From contig NZ_OZ075067.1 in NCBI RefSeq assembly GCF_964186585.1, positions 2,604,001 to 2,668,000 of the forward strand: a stretch of DNA of 64,000 nt. Reading direction: 5' to 3'. Origin of the DNA: Microbacterium sp. MM2322 (lineage in GTDB: Bacteria > Actinomycetota > Actinomycetes > Actinomycetales > Microbacteriaceae). Positions 41,717 to 50,849 of the stretch are shown here, in pieces (position 1 is the stretch's first letter; each line of letters starts with the position of its first letter). A model generated the notes under the pieces. That model was not told the origin of the DNA. It did no database searches and saw nothing but the letters and a program-made list of their open reading frames with translations. Made by a program: the position numbers and the translations under genes.

Positions 41717-44125
41717 ATGACCGCGTCCACCGACCACCTCCGCCCGCTTCTCGAGAAGCTGACCCTGGAGCAGAAGGCCGCGCTCGTGCAGGGCGCGGAT
41801 TTCTGGACCACCGTCCCGATGCCCGAGATCGGCCTCCGTGCGATGACCCTCTCGGACGGCCCCGCCGGTGTCCGCGGGCCCCGCTGGGACGAGCGCGATC
41901 CGTCGCTCAACATGCCGTCGGGCTCGGCGCTCGCCGCGTCGTGGGATGTCGACCTCGCGCACCGCTACGGTGCCGCCGCGGCGAGCGAAGCCCGCCGGAA
42001 GGGCGTCGACGTCGTGCTCGGCCCGACCATCAACCTCCACCGGTCCCCGCTCGGCGGGCGCCACTTCGAGTGCTTCTCGGAGGACCCGCAGCTCACCGCC
42101 GACCTCGGCGCGGCGTACGTCCGCGGCCTGCAGGACAACGGCGTCGCCGCGACGCCCAAGCACTACGTCGCCAACGACTCCGAGACCGACCGCTTCACGG
42201 TCGACGTGCAGGTCGGCGAGCGCGCGCTCCGCGAGCTCTACCTGGCCCCGTTCGAGGCGACCGTCGAGGCGGGCGCCTGGAGCATCATGAGCGCCTACAA
42301 CGCGGTCGACGGCGTGACCATGACCGAGAACGACCTGCTCGAGACCCCTCTCAACAGCGAGTGGGGTTTCGACGGTGTCGTGATCAGCGACTGGACCGCC
42401 GTCCGCTCGCTCGATTCCGTCCCCGCCGCCCAGGACCTCGCCATGCCGGGGCCGGCACCCGCCTGGGCGGACCTCGTCGCCGCCGTCCGCGACGGTCGCG
42501 TACAGGAAGCCGACATCGACCGCAAGGTCCTGCGCCTGCTGCTGCTCGCCGAGCGCGTCGGTGCGCTCGAGGGCACGGCGCCGCTCGAGACGACGCCGAT
42601 CGACGGCGTCGCGTTCGTCCGCGAGGCCGCTGTCGAAGGCTCCGTCCTCCTGCAGAACAACGGCGTCCTGCCCCTGGATGCCGGTGGTCTCCGCCGCGTC
42701 GCGGTGATCGGCCAGAACGCCCGCGACGCCCGCACGCAGGGCGGCGGCTCGGCCACGGTGCTGCCCGAGCGCACCGTGTCGCCGCTCGCCGGCATCCGTG
42801 ACGCCCTTCCCGATGCCGACATCGTCTACGAGATCGGTGCTGTGGTCCAGGAGGGTGTCGCGGAGCTCCCGCTCGAGCAGATGACGAATCCGGTGACGGG
42901 TGGGCCCGGCCTCCGGGTGACGTTCCTGGGCGCCGCAGGCGAAGAACTGTTCACCGAGGACCGTCGGGCGAGCGCACTCGTCTGGTTCGGTGGCGACGCC
43001 CCCATCGCCGCCAGCCGCACGGTCATCTTCGAGACCCGCTACACCCCGGATGCGACGGGGGAAATCGAACTCGGCTTCGCCGGTGGCAGCCGGGCGCGCG
43101 TCCTGGTCGACGGCGAACTGCGCATCGACGACGCCCCCGTGATCGAGGGCACGGACCTCGGAGCGGCGTTCTTGAACCCGCCGTCGCTGACGACACCGGT
43201 GTCGGTGACGAGCGGCATCCCGATCGACATCCGTGTCGAGATCTTCCCCGCCGACGCGGGCGCGCTCGCCGGCGCCCTGTCTGCCACCGTCGGCATCGCT
43301 CCCGAGCGGACCGATCCGGCCGAGCTGATCGCCCGTGCGGTCGACGCGGCGCGGGCGGCTGAGATCGCGATCGTCGTCGTCGGCACGAACGCGAAGGTCG
43401 AGTCCGAGGGCTACGACCGCGAGAACCTCGATCTGCCCGGCCGCCAGGACGACCTCGTCCGCGCCGTCGCGGCGACCGGGACCCCGGTCGTCGTCGTGGT
43501 CAATGCCGGCTCCCCCGTCGTCCTGCCGTGGGCGGGCGACGTCGATGCGATCCTGCAGGGCTACTTCGGCGGCCAGGAGTTCGGCAACGCGGTCGCCGAC
43601 GTCCTCACCGGCGCCACCGAGCCCGGCGGCCGCCTCCCCACCACCTGGCCCGCCGCACTCGCGGACGTGCCGGTGACGCAGGTCACCCCCGACGACGGTG
43701 TGCTGCGCTACACGGAGGGCATCCACATCGGCTACCGGGCGTGGCTGCGCTCGGTAGCCGAACCCGCCTTCGCCTTCGGGCACGGCCTCGGCTACACCTC
43801 GTGGGAGTGGGATGACGCGGTCCGCCGCGGCGACCAGCTGACCGTGAGAGTCCGCAACGTCGGCGATCGCGCCGGCAAGCACGTCGTGCAGGTCTACGCC
43901 GAGCGCCCCGAGTCCACGATCGAGCGACCGGTCCGCTGGCTCGTGGGTCACGCCGTCGTGCGAGCGGATGCCGGGGCCACAGCGACCGCGACGATCGATC
44001 TGCCGACGCGCCGGTTCGCGCACTGGGCCGCCGGCTGGGAGGTCGAACCGGGCGTCTTCACGCTGCGGATCGGGGCCTCGGCCGTGGACCTTCCGCTCTC
44101 GTTCGAGTGGGAGGCCGGAGCATGA
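41717..44125 (+). CDS. Glycoside hydrolase family 3 with PA14-like insert
   Basis: An 802-aa beta-glycosidase. N-terminal barrel with DGPAGVRG, GRHFECFSEDP, TPKHYVAND and the nucleophile Asp 225 in GFDGVVISDW. The second domain starts near residue 300 with SVLLQNNGVLPL. A PA14-like insert spans about 395-520 (TRYTPDATGEIELGFAGG region). A FnIII-like C-terminal domain follows (VVQVYAERPES). No signal peptide, hence cytoplasmic. ATG with AGGAGA. Its stop overlaps the serine hydrolase start. Likely removes terminal glucose or another beta-linked sugar from imported glycosides. Confidence 0.93.
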   Translation: MTASTDHLRPLLEKLTLEQKAALVQGADFWTTVPMPEIGLRAMTLSDGPAGVRGPRWDERDPSLNMPSGSALAASWDVDLAHRYGAAAASEARRKGVDVVLGPTINLHRSPLGGRHFECFSEDPQLTADLGAAYVRGLQDNGVAATPKHYVANDSETDRFTVDVQVGERALRELYLAPFEATVEAGAWSIMSAYNAVDGVTMTENDLLETPLNSEWGFDGVVISDWTAVRSLDSVPAAQDLAMPGPAPAWADLVAAVRDGRVQEADIDRKVLRLLLLAERVGALEGTAPLETTPIDGVAFVREAAVEGSVLLQNNGVLPLDAGGLRRVAVIGQNARDARTQGGGSATVLPERTVSPLAGIRDALPDADIVYEIGAVVQEGVAELPLEQMTNPVTGGPGLRVTFLGAAGEELFTEDRRASALVWFGGDAPIAASRTVIFETRYTPDATGEIELGFAGGSRARVLVDGELRIDDAPVIEGTDLGAAFLNPPSLTTPVSVTSGIPIDIRVEIFPADAGALAGALSATVGIAPERTDPAELIARAVDAARAAEIAIVVVGTNAKVESEGYDRENLDLPGRQDDLVRAVAATGTPVVVVVNAGSPVVLPWAGDVDAILQGYFGGQEFGNAVADVLTGATEPGGRLPTTWPAALADVPVTQVTPDDGVLRYTEGIHIGYRAWLRSVAEPAFAFGHGLGYTSWEWDDAVRRGDQLTVRVRNVGDRAGKHVVQVYAERPESTIERPVRWLVGHAVVRADAGATATATIDLPTRRFAHWAAGWEVEPGVFTLRIGASAVDLPLSFEWEAGA

Positions 44126-45234
44126 CGCGCCTGCAGGGAACCGTCGACGAGCGCCTGACCGGCATCGCCGACCGCCTCGAGGGCTGGCTCGCCGCCGACC
44201 CCGATCTGTCGTTCCAGGTCGCCGCCCGTCACAACGGCGAGGTCGTCCTCGACGCCTGGGGCGGCCCGCACCTCGACCGCGATTCGGTCATCGTGCCGTA
44301 CTCGGTGACGAAGAACACGATCGGCCTCGCGATCGGATTGCTCGTCGAACGCGGCGAGCTCGACCTCGACGAGCGCGTCGCGACGTACTGGCCGGAGTTC
44401 GCCGCCAAGGGCAAGGGCGCCGTCACGGTCCGCCAGCTGCTCTCGCACCAGGCGGGTCTCCCCCAGGCCGACACGGTCCTCACGTGGGACGAGCTGCTCG
44501 ACCACCACGCTGCGGCGGATCGCCTCGCGGCATCCACTCCGTTCTGGCACCCCGGCAGCGCGTTCGGCTATCACGCCATCACGATCGGCAACCTCGGCGA
44601 CGAGCTCGTGTACCGCGTGACGGGGCGGACGCTCCACGACTTCTACGAGCAGGAGATCCGCGCCCCGCACGACGTCGACTTCTTCCTCGGCCTGCCCGAG
44701 GATCACGAGGAGCGTCGCGCGGCCGTCCTGCCGATGATCCGCCCGGTCTCGGACACGGCCCCGCGGGAGATGTCCGCGCTCGGCCCGCTCGTGTTCGGTT
44801 CCACGCCCGGCGACGTCGACCTCGGCAACTCGCCGCAGAGCTGGCGCTACGGCCACCCGGCCGGCAGCGGCACGGGCAGCGCCCGCGGGCTCGCGCGCCT
44901 GATGGCCGCCGCCGTCACCGGCGTCGACGGCGGGCAGCCGTTCCTCTCGGCGGACACCGTCGCCACGATCGGGCAGCAGCAGGTCCGCGGGTACGACGAG
45001 GTGCTGCACCAGTACGACCGCGCTCACGCGATCGTCTTCCAGAAGCCGTCGCAGCAGCTCGCTTTCGGCGGCCCCCGCGCCTTCGGTCACGACGGCGCGG
45101 CCGGCGCCCTCGCGTGCGTCGACCCCGACACCGGTGTCTCCTTCGCATGGACGATCGCGCGCGGCCCCTGGCCCGGGGGCGCGGATCCCCGCGCCGTTGC
45201 GCTCGCCGCGGACCTCGGCCGCCGCCTCCGCTGA
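44122..45234 (+). CDS. Serine hydrolase of the beta-lactamase/esterase family
   Basis: A 370-aa protein with the beta-lactamase-fold SxxK motif SVTK near residue 57, a Tyr in FGYHAITIGN as second catalytic residue, and FGHDGAAG as the third motif, the pattern of EstB-type carboxylesterases. No signal peptide, so an antibiotic-resistance role is unlikely. Embedded between GH3 and GH78 genes and coupled to GH3 by ATGA, it may remove ester groups from glycosides before hydrolysis. That role is inferred from context only. Confidence 0.85.
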   Translation: MTRLQGTVDERLTGIADRLEGWLAADPDLSFQVAARHNGEVVLDAWGGPHLDRDSVIVPYSVTKNTIGLAIGLLVERGELDLDERVATYWPEFAAKGKGAVTVRQLLSHQAGLPQADTVLTWDELLDHHAAADRLAASTPFWHPGSAFGYHAITIGNLGDELVYRVTGRTLHDFYEQEIRAPHDVDFFLGLPEDHEERRAAVLPMIRPVSDTAPREMSALGPLVFGSTPGDVDLGNSPQSWRYGHPAGSGTGSARGLARLMAAAVTGVDGGQPFLSADTVATIGQQQVRGYDEVLHQYDRAHAIVFQKPSQQLAFGGPRAFGHDGAAGALACVDPDTGVSFAWTIARGPWPGGADPRAVALAADLGRRLR

Positions 45235-45251
45235 CTCCTGAGAGGAACCCC

Positions 45252-48035
45252 GTGAACGCCCGCATCGACACCCTTCGCGCCGAGCACCGCACCGGCACAC
45301 CCTTCGTCGCGACGCCCGCGCCGCGCCTGACCTGGACCGTCGCGACCGACGAGCCGGAGTGGATCCAGGCCCGCGCCGAGGTGACCGACGGGGTCGACAC
45401 GGTCGCTCTCGACAGCGCCGAGAGCGCGCTCGTCGCGTGGCCGTTCACGCCGCTGCAGGCGGGTGAGCATCGCGCCGTCCGCGTGCGGGTGCAGGCGGCA
45501 TCCGGCACCTGGACCGGGTGGTCGGAGCCGTCGCCGGTCGCGGCAGGGTTCCTCGCGGCGGGTGAATGGGTCGCTCAGCCCGTGGGTCTCGCGGACCCTC
45601 CGCGAGACGCGATGCCGACCGTCGTGAAGACGCGGTTCCGTCTCGGGCGGCCCGTGACGCGCGCGCTGCTGTTCTGGACGGCCCTCGGTGTCGCCGAGCC
45701 CGAGATCAACGGCACTCCCGTCTCGGATGACGTCCTCTCGCCGGGGTGGACCGCTTACCGGGACCGCCTCGTCCACGAGACCGTCGACGTCACCGGTCTC
45801 GTCCGCGTGGGCGAGAACGAGCTGTCGGCGACTCTCGCCGGCGCCTGGTACACCGAGAAGTACGGCTTCTTCGCGTTCGCCGACCGCCTCTACGGCACGC
45901 AGCCGTCGTTCCTCGCCCAGCTGCGGGTGACCTTCGACGACGGCACCACGACGACGGTCGCTGCAACCGGAGACGGGTGGGATGCCGCGGCCCAGTGCCC
46001 CGTCGTCGACAGCGGCATCTACGCCGGTGAGCACCAGGACCTGCGCGTCACGGTCGGCGAGTTCCGGCCCGCTCGGGTGGGCGCTGCCGCGAAGCCCGGG
46101 TACGAGAACATCCCCGTGCCCGAAGCCCGCATCGCCCCGCCCGTGCGGCGGATCGAGGCGCTTCCCGTCGCGGCGACGCTCCCCACACCGTCCGGCGCCA
46201 CGATCCTCGACTTCGGGCAGAATCTCGTCGGTCGACTTCGCCTGCGGGTCCGGGGCGACGCCGGTACCCGCGTGACAATCCGTCACGCGGAGGTCCTCAA
46301 CGAGGGTGAACTCGCGCTGCGCCCTCTCCGGAACGCCGCGGCGACGGCGACGTTCGACCTCTCCGGCGGTGACGACGTCCTCGAGTCCCGCTTCAGCTTC
46401 TACGGCTTCCGCTACGCCCAGGTCACCGGGATCGACATCGATCCGGCCGACGTCGAGGCGGTCGTCCTCCACACCGACATGACGCGGACCGGGTGGTTCG
46501 AGGCATCCGACCCGCTCATCGAACGCCTGCACGAGAACGTCGTCTGGGGCATGCGCGGGAACTTCCTGTCGATCCCCACCGACTGCCCGCAGCGCGACGA
46601 GCGGCTCGGGTGGACGGGCGACCTGCAGGTGTTCGCCCCGACCGCGTCGTTCCTCTACGACTGCGCGGGGTTCCTCACGTCGTGGCTCCGCGATCTCGCC
46701 CACGAGCAGACGCGCGACGGCGGATCGGTGCCGGTCGTGGTGCCGTCCGCCCTCGGCGGGTTCGCCTCGTTCGGCGGGGCGTCACCGGCCGCGTGGGGTG
46801 ACGCCGCCACCGTCGTCCCCACCGTCCTCCACGACCGCTTCGGCGACCGAGCGGTCCTCGCCGCGCAGTACGACAGCATGCGCGACTGGGTGGATGCCGT
46901 CGGTCGCGACGCGGGCGAGAGCGGCTTATGGGCCGGCCGGATGCAGCTGGGCGACTGGCTCGATCCGACGTCGCCGCCCGACAAGCCGGGCCAGGCGCAG
47001 GTCGACAGCGACATCGTCGCCTCGGCGTACTACGCGCGGTCCCTGCGCCAGGTCGCCGATGCCGCCCGCCTCCTCGGACACGACACGGATGCCGCTCATT
47101 ACGGTGCCCTCGCGGAGCGGAGCCGCGCGGCGTTCGTCGACGAGTACGTGACCGCCGCGGGGCGCATGATGAGCGACGCTCCGACCGCGTATGCCCTCGC
47201 CCTCGAGTTCGACCTCGTCACCGACGGTGCCGTCCGGACCGGGCTCGCGGACCGCCTCGCGGCGCTCGTCCGCGAGGGCGGCTACCGCATCGGAACCGGC
47301 TTCGTCGGGACCCCCCTCGTCGCCGATGCGCTCACCCGCAGCGGGCACCTCGCCACGGCCGAGCGGCTGCTCACGCAAACCGAATGCCCCTCGTGGCTGT
47401 ACCCCGTGACGCAGGGCGCGACGACGGTGTGGGAGCGCTGGGACTCGCTCCTGCCGGACGGCTCGGTCAACCCGGGTGAGATGACGTCCTTCAATCACTA
47501 TGCGCTCGGCGCCGTCGCGGATTGGCTGCACCGGACCGTCGCCGGCCTCGCGCCCGCGGCACCCGGGTACCGGCGTCTCCGCATCGCGCCCCAGCCGCTC
47601 GACACCCTGTCGTCGGCGTCGGCGCGCCATCTGACCCCCTACGGCGAGGCCGCTGTGGCATGGCATCGGGAGGGAGCCGAGATCGTGGTGCGAGCTGTCG
47701 TGCCGCCCGGCACCCGTGCCGAGATCGCTGTTCCGGGTGCACCCGAGGAGGTCGGATCCGGCCGCTACGAGTGGCGCTTCACGCCCGCCGCTGTCCCCCC
47801 GCGTCCTGCGCTCGATGGCCTGCAGGCGTCGCTCGCCGACGTGATCGACGACCCGCGCGCGTACTCCGCCTTCCTCGATGCCGTGGCGTCGGCGGATCCC
47901 GACCGCGCGGAGGCGATTCGCGCCGAGACGCGCTGGGGAGCGCGCCGAGCCGTCACGAGCGCGCTCATGTTCGCGCCGCCCGCGCTGCTCGCGTCGGTGG
48001 ACGACGCGATCCGGCGCGCGACGGCATCCGTCTGA
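45252..48035 (+). CDS. Alpha-L-rhamnosidase, GH78
   Basis: A 927-aa inverting rhamnosidase. N-terminal beta-domains (PRLTWTVATDEPEWIQARAE, carbohydrate-binding-like LSPGWTAYRDRL), then the (alpha/alpha)6 barrel with the family motif CPQRDERLGWTGD around residue 450, whose Asp/Glu residues are catalytic, and a C-terminal beta-sheet (APGYRRLRIAPQP). The last ~75 residues form an extra helical module (SLADVIDDPRAYSAFLDAV) resembling the start of the next gene's protein. GTG start with GAGAGGA upstream. No signal peptide. Points to rhamnose-containing plant glycosides or pectin fragments as food. Confidence 0.93.
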   Translation: MNARIDTLRAEHRTGTPFVATPAPRLTWTVATDEPEWIQARAEVTDGVDTVALDSAESALVAWPFTPLQAGEHRAVRVRVQAASGTWTGWSEPSPVAAGFLAAGEWVAQPVGLADPPRDAMPTVVKTRFRLGRPVTRALLFWTALGVAEPEINGTPVSDDVLSPGWTAYRDRLVHETVDVTGLVRVGENELSATLAGAWYTEKYGFFAFADRLYGTQPSFLAQLRVTFDDGTTTTVAATGDGWDAAAQCPVVDSGIYAGEHQDLRVTVGEFRPARVGAAAKPGYENIPVPEARIAPPVRRIEALPVAATLPTPSGATILDFGQNLVGRLRLRVRGDAGTRVTIRHAEVLNEGELALRPLRNAAATATFDLSGGDDVLESRFSFYGFRYAQVTGIDIDPADVEAVVLHTDMTRTGWFEASDPLIERLHENVVWGMRGNFLSIPTDCPQRDERLGWTGDLQVFAPTASFLYDCAGFLTSWLRDLAHEQTRDGGSVPVVVPSALGGFASFGGASPAAWGDAATVVPTVLHDRFGDRAVLAAQYDSMRDWVDAVGRDAGESGLWAGRMQLGDWLDPTSPPDKPGQAQVDSDIVASAYYARSLRQVADAARLLGHDTDAAHYGALAERSRAAFVDEYVTAAGRMMSDAPTAYALALEFDLVTDGAVRTGLADRLAALVREGGYRIGTGFVGTPLVADALTRSGHLATAERLLTQTECPSWLYPVTQGATTVWERWDSLLPDGSVNPGEMTSFNHYALGAVADWLHRTVAGLAPAAPGYRRLRIAPQPLDTLSSASARHLTPYGEAAVAWHREGAEIVVRAVVPPGTRAEIAVPGAPEEVGSGRYEWRFTPAAVPPRPALDGLQASLADVIDDPRAYSAFLDAVASADPDRAEAIRAETRWGARRAVTSALMFAPPALLASVDDAIRRATASV

Positions 48036-48054
48036 CCTGCCCGAGGAGGCCCCC

Positions 48055-49827
48055 GTGTTCGACCGTGCCAGTACGTTCGGTGATGCCATCGACGACCCCG
48101 AAGCCCGCGCGATCCTGGAGCGGTACCTGCCCGGGGTGGCAGCCTCGCCCATGGCGACGCAATTCCGGAGCGGTCGCCTCGGTCAGCTGGTCGCGATCGT
48201 GCCCGCCCTCGAGGACCTCGAGGAGCGCGAGCGCTTCTTCGCGGCGCTCGCCGAGGTCGGGTCGGGGGCCGGACGCGCACCGTATTCCCCCGCGATCGCC
48301 GCCGACCCCGGTTACGAGGGCGACGACGTGCCGCGAGCCTCGGCCGTCGTAACACTGCCGGCACCGTCGCCGCAGTGGGATCCGCTCGAGGTGCGCTTCG
48401 CCGGCCCCGCGCACGGCAACCCGTTCGTCGACGTCGAACTCGACGCCGTGTTCCGCCGCGGCGGCCGGGAAGTGCGCGTCGGCGGGTTCTACGACGGCGA
48501 CGGTGTCTACGTCGTTCGGGCGCTCGCCGATGAGCCCGGCACGTGGACCTTCGAGACCCGGTCGACCGCGCGCTCGCTCGACGGCCTGACCGGCTCGGTC
48601 GAGGTCGTCGAGGCGCGCGAGGGCTCGCGCGGCCCGGTGCGCGTCGACGGGCTGCACTTCCGGCACGCCGACGGCACGCGGCATCGCCCGGTCGGAACGA
48701 CCGCTTACGCCTGGACGCACCAGCCCGAGGAACTGCAGCAGAAGACGCTCGCGACCCTCGCCGACGCCCCGTTCGCGAAGCTCCGGATGTGCGTGTTCCC
48801 GAAGTCGTACCTCTACAACGCGAACGAGCCGGCCGACTTCCCGTTCGTCGGCAGCCTCGCCGACGGCTTCGACCTCACCCGCTTCGACCCCGCGCACTTC
48901 CGCCGCCTGGAGCAGGGCATCGCGGAGTTGGCGGCCCTCGGCATCCAGGCAGACCTCATCCTCTTCCACGCGTACGACCGGTGGGGGTTCGCCGATCTCG
49001 GTCCCGCCGTCGACGAGCGCTACCTGCGGTACGTGGTGCGGCGGCTCGCGGGGTTCGCGAACGTGTGGTGGTCGATGGCGAACGAGTACGACCTGATGTG
49101 GTCGAAGGACCTCGACGACTGGGAGCGCCTCGCCGCGGTCGTGGGAGAAGAGGATGCCTTCGGTCACCTCAACTCGATCCACAACTGCCGGCCCTTCTAT
49201 GACTACGCGAAGCCGTGGATCACGCACGTCAGCGTGCAGCGGGTCGACGTGTACCGCACGGCCGAGAACACCGACCAGTGGCGCGAGCAGTGGGGCAAGC
49301 CAGTCGTCATCGACGAGTGCGCGTACGAGGGCGACATCGACCAGGGCTGGGGCAACATCACCGGCGAGGAGATGGTGCGCCGGTTCTGGGAGGGTGCCGT
49401 CCGCGGCGGGTACGTCGGCCACGGCGAGACCTACTACCCGCCCGCGCTCGACGGTGCGGCATCCGTCGGCGATGACGACGAAGTGCTCTGGTGGGCGAAG
49501 GGCGGCGCACTGCACGGCACCTCACCCGCACGGATCGCCTTTCTCGAACGACTGCAGTCCGAGGCGCCCGGCGGGGTCTGGGACCCGCTGCCGAGCGACT
49601 GGGACGTGCCGTGGGGTGGCGTCGCCGGGCAGCAGAAGATCGCGTACTTCGGATTCAACCGGCCGCGGTTCCGCAATGTCATCCTCGACGAGGGCGACTG
49701 GCGCGTCGAGGTCATCGACACCTGGGGGATGACGGTCGACGAACTGCCCGGGACGTATCGCGGTCAGGTGCGCGTCGAACTGCCGGGACGGCAGTTCATG
49801 GCGATCCGGGTGACGCGGGTGGAGTGA
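48055..49827 (+). CDS. Apiosidase-like glycoside hydrolase (DUF5060/DUF4038/DUF5605)
   Basis: A 590-aa putative glycosidase. Residues 1-75 are a helical module (GDAIDDPEARAILERYLPGV). Residues ~95-195 are a DUF5060-like beta-domain. The DUF4038-like TIM barrel follows (TTAYAWTHQPEELQQKTLAT; candidate catalytic Glu in WWSMANEYDLMW and VIDECAYEGD). The DUF5605-like C-terminal beta-domain contains AYFGFNRPRFRNV. GTG start with GAGGAGG. No signal peptide. Last gene of the glycosidase operon, 19 bp after GH78. The precise sugar is unknown; related barrels cut apiose or rhamnogalacturonan-type linkages. Confidence 0.85.
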   Translation: MFDRASTFGDAIDDPEARAILERYLPGVAASPMATQFRSGRLGQLVAIVPALEDLEERERFFAALAEVGSGAGRAPYSPAIAADPGYEGDDVPRASAVVTLPAPSPQWDPLEVRFAGPAHGNPFVDVELDAVFRRGGREVRVGGFYDGDGVYVVRALADEPGTWTFETRSTARSLDGLTGSVEVVEAREGSRGPVRVDGLHFRHADGTRHRPVGTTAYAWTHQPEELQQKTLATLADAPFAKLRMCVFPKSYLYNANEPADFPFVGSLADGFDLTRFDPAHFRRLEQGIAELAALGIQADLILFHAYDRWGFADLGPAVDERYLRYVVRRLAGFANVWWSMANEYDLMWSKDLDDWERLAAVVGEEDAFGHLNSIHNCRPFYDYAKPWITHVSVQRVDVYRTAENTDQWREQWGKPVVIDECAYEGDIDQGWGNITGEEMVRRFWEGAVRGGYVGHGETYYPPALDGAASVGDDDEVLWWAKGGALHGTSPARIAFLERLQSEAPGGVWDPLPSDWDVPWGGVAGQQKIAYFGFNRPRFRNVILDEGDWRVEVIDTWGMTVDELPGTYRGQVRVELPGRQFMAIRVTRVE

Positions 49828-50064
49828 GGTGGGCGCGGCTCGTTGGTGGCTCGGCGATATAACGATGATTATCGGTGACCTGTCTGGAGTGGCGCCCAAA
49901 CTCAGGGGCCGTACCCCCGAGGATCTCTCCGCCGGCTTCGGTAGCCGTCTGGTTCGATTTCCGAGTGAATCCACAACTAGTCGGGCGTCGTCATCATTTC
50001 GGTCGCGTTAGTGCCGCATGCCATTCGTCCGGCCCGTTGCGGATCAGCCCCCGCGTGGCTTGAT
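49828..50064. other. Lower-GC intergenic segment
   Basis: Start of a ~1 kb stretch with clearly lower GC and AT-rich words such as GATATAACGATGATTATCGG. A 48-codon plus-strand frame from ATG 49865 to TAG 50011 begins MIIGDLSGVAPKLRGRTPED, but it has no ribosome-binding site or recognised family. No terminator is evident. It may be debris of inserted DNA. Confidence 0.4.
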
Positions 50065-50250
50065 TCATTCAGGACGATTCTTCTCACTGTGCGCAGCACG
50101 AGCGAACAACGCCGTAGAGCCTGCCCCGAAGAGAACTATCACCCATACCCAAAAAGATGTCTCCTGAAATATCAGCAGCTGGAACACCGCCACTAGTAAG
50201 ACGCTTGCAGTCAGGGCGCCAATCACCGTCGCCGTGATTTGCATGGTCAC
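50065..50250 (-). CDS. Small two-helix membrane protein
   Basis: A 61-aa protein: MQITATVIGALTASVLLVAV (first helix), FQETSFWVWVIVLFGAGSTA (second helix), then a short charged tail HSEKNRPE. The GTG at 50250 has AGGAG five bases upstream and overlaps the stop of the preceding frame (GTGA); ATG 50244 is the alternative. Codon use is less GC-biased than in neighbours. Last of three coupled tiny genes. Function unknown. Confidence 0.55.
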   Translation of the reverse strand: MTMQITATVIGALTASVLLVAVFQLLIFQETSFWVWVIVLFGAGSTALFARAAHSEKNRPE

Positions 50251-50395
50251 TGACACTCCTCCCGGATTCCGCCGATAGCAGAACCTGCTCCCCATATGGA
50301 CGCTGCCAAATCGATCACTGCTCCGGCGCCAACAGAATTGATGGCCGCGAACCGTAGCGCTGTTGCGCCGCCTGCAGGGTCTCATCGGCTATCAC
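50247..50395 (-). pseudogene. Frameshifted small gene in coupled micro-cluster
   Basis: Two frames seem to make one gene. GTG at 50395 overlaps the stop of the upstream frame (GTGA) and gives VIADETLQAAQQRYGSRPSI, ending TGA at 50315. A second frame, shifted by -1 and open from 50381, gives the hydrophobic LRFAAINSVGAGAVIDLAAS then IWGAGSAIGGIREECQ and ends TGA at 50247, overlapping the next GTG. Neither piece has both a good start and a good end, whereas the joined product has both. Frameshift decay, sequence error or two separate short peptides are possible. Confidence 0.4.
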
Positions 50396-50669
50396 TTTCG
50401 CTTCCTCCGAGCTTTCACGAGGAGAACGAGGACGAACGCTACGCTGCCGAGACACAGAAGGACGCACGCGATTGCAACAACCAAGGCCGTTGTGTTCTCG
50501 CCTGGGCGCACAGCCTGTCCGGCGAATATGGCGCTCATCACTAGGAAGATGACCGCCAGAACAGCGAAGAGGCCGATCGACTGGCCTGCTGCTGCTGGAG
50601 GACTTCGACCTGGCTGGTGCCGGCGTACTTGTACGCGAACGAACCGGACGCGTTGCTGACGCCGGTCAT
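50392..50669 (-). pseudogene. Frameshifted two-helix membrane protein gene
   Basis: The first frame starts ATG 50669 (MTGVSNASGSFAYKYAGTSQ, then VEVLQQQQ) and runs out at TAG 50541. The -1 frame, entered at or near the (CAG)4 run at 50586-50597, continues GQSIGLFAVLAVIFLVMSAI, then a second helix ALVVAIACVLLCLGSVAFVL and a basic end KARRKRK, stopping at 50392. The 3' frame has only internal starts (ATG 50538). The joined product looks like one coherent membrane protein, so a one-base indel is likely. Its stop overlaps the next GTG. No family recognised. Confidence 0.45.
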
Positions 50670-50849
50670 CTGCTGGGCACCACGCACAGCCGTAGAACGC
50701 ACTCAGGCCCCAACCTGTCGTCGTGAAGCCGCAGCAACAGTGCCCGCGGTTGCTCGAACCGTAGCGTTCCCTATGTCAAACCGCGAGAGAAAAGACTTAC
50801 TGGCCGTGCGCACCTGCATGGCGACCAGCCCCAGGAGTCGCTGCAGCTC

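Noticed and set aside
44122..45234. Antibiotic-resistance beta-lactamase
   Set aside because: It has the fold motifs but no signal peptide, and it is embedded in a glycosidase operon.
49828..50064. Phage or element attachment site in the low-GC patch
   Set aside because: No integrase, tRNA or direct repeat was found; the AT-rich near-palindrome at 49857-49874 is too imperfect.
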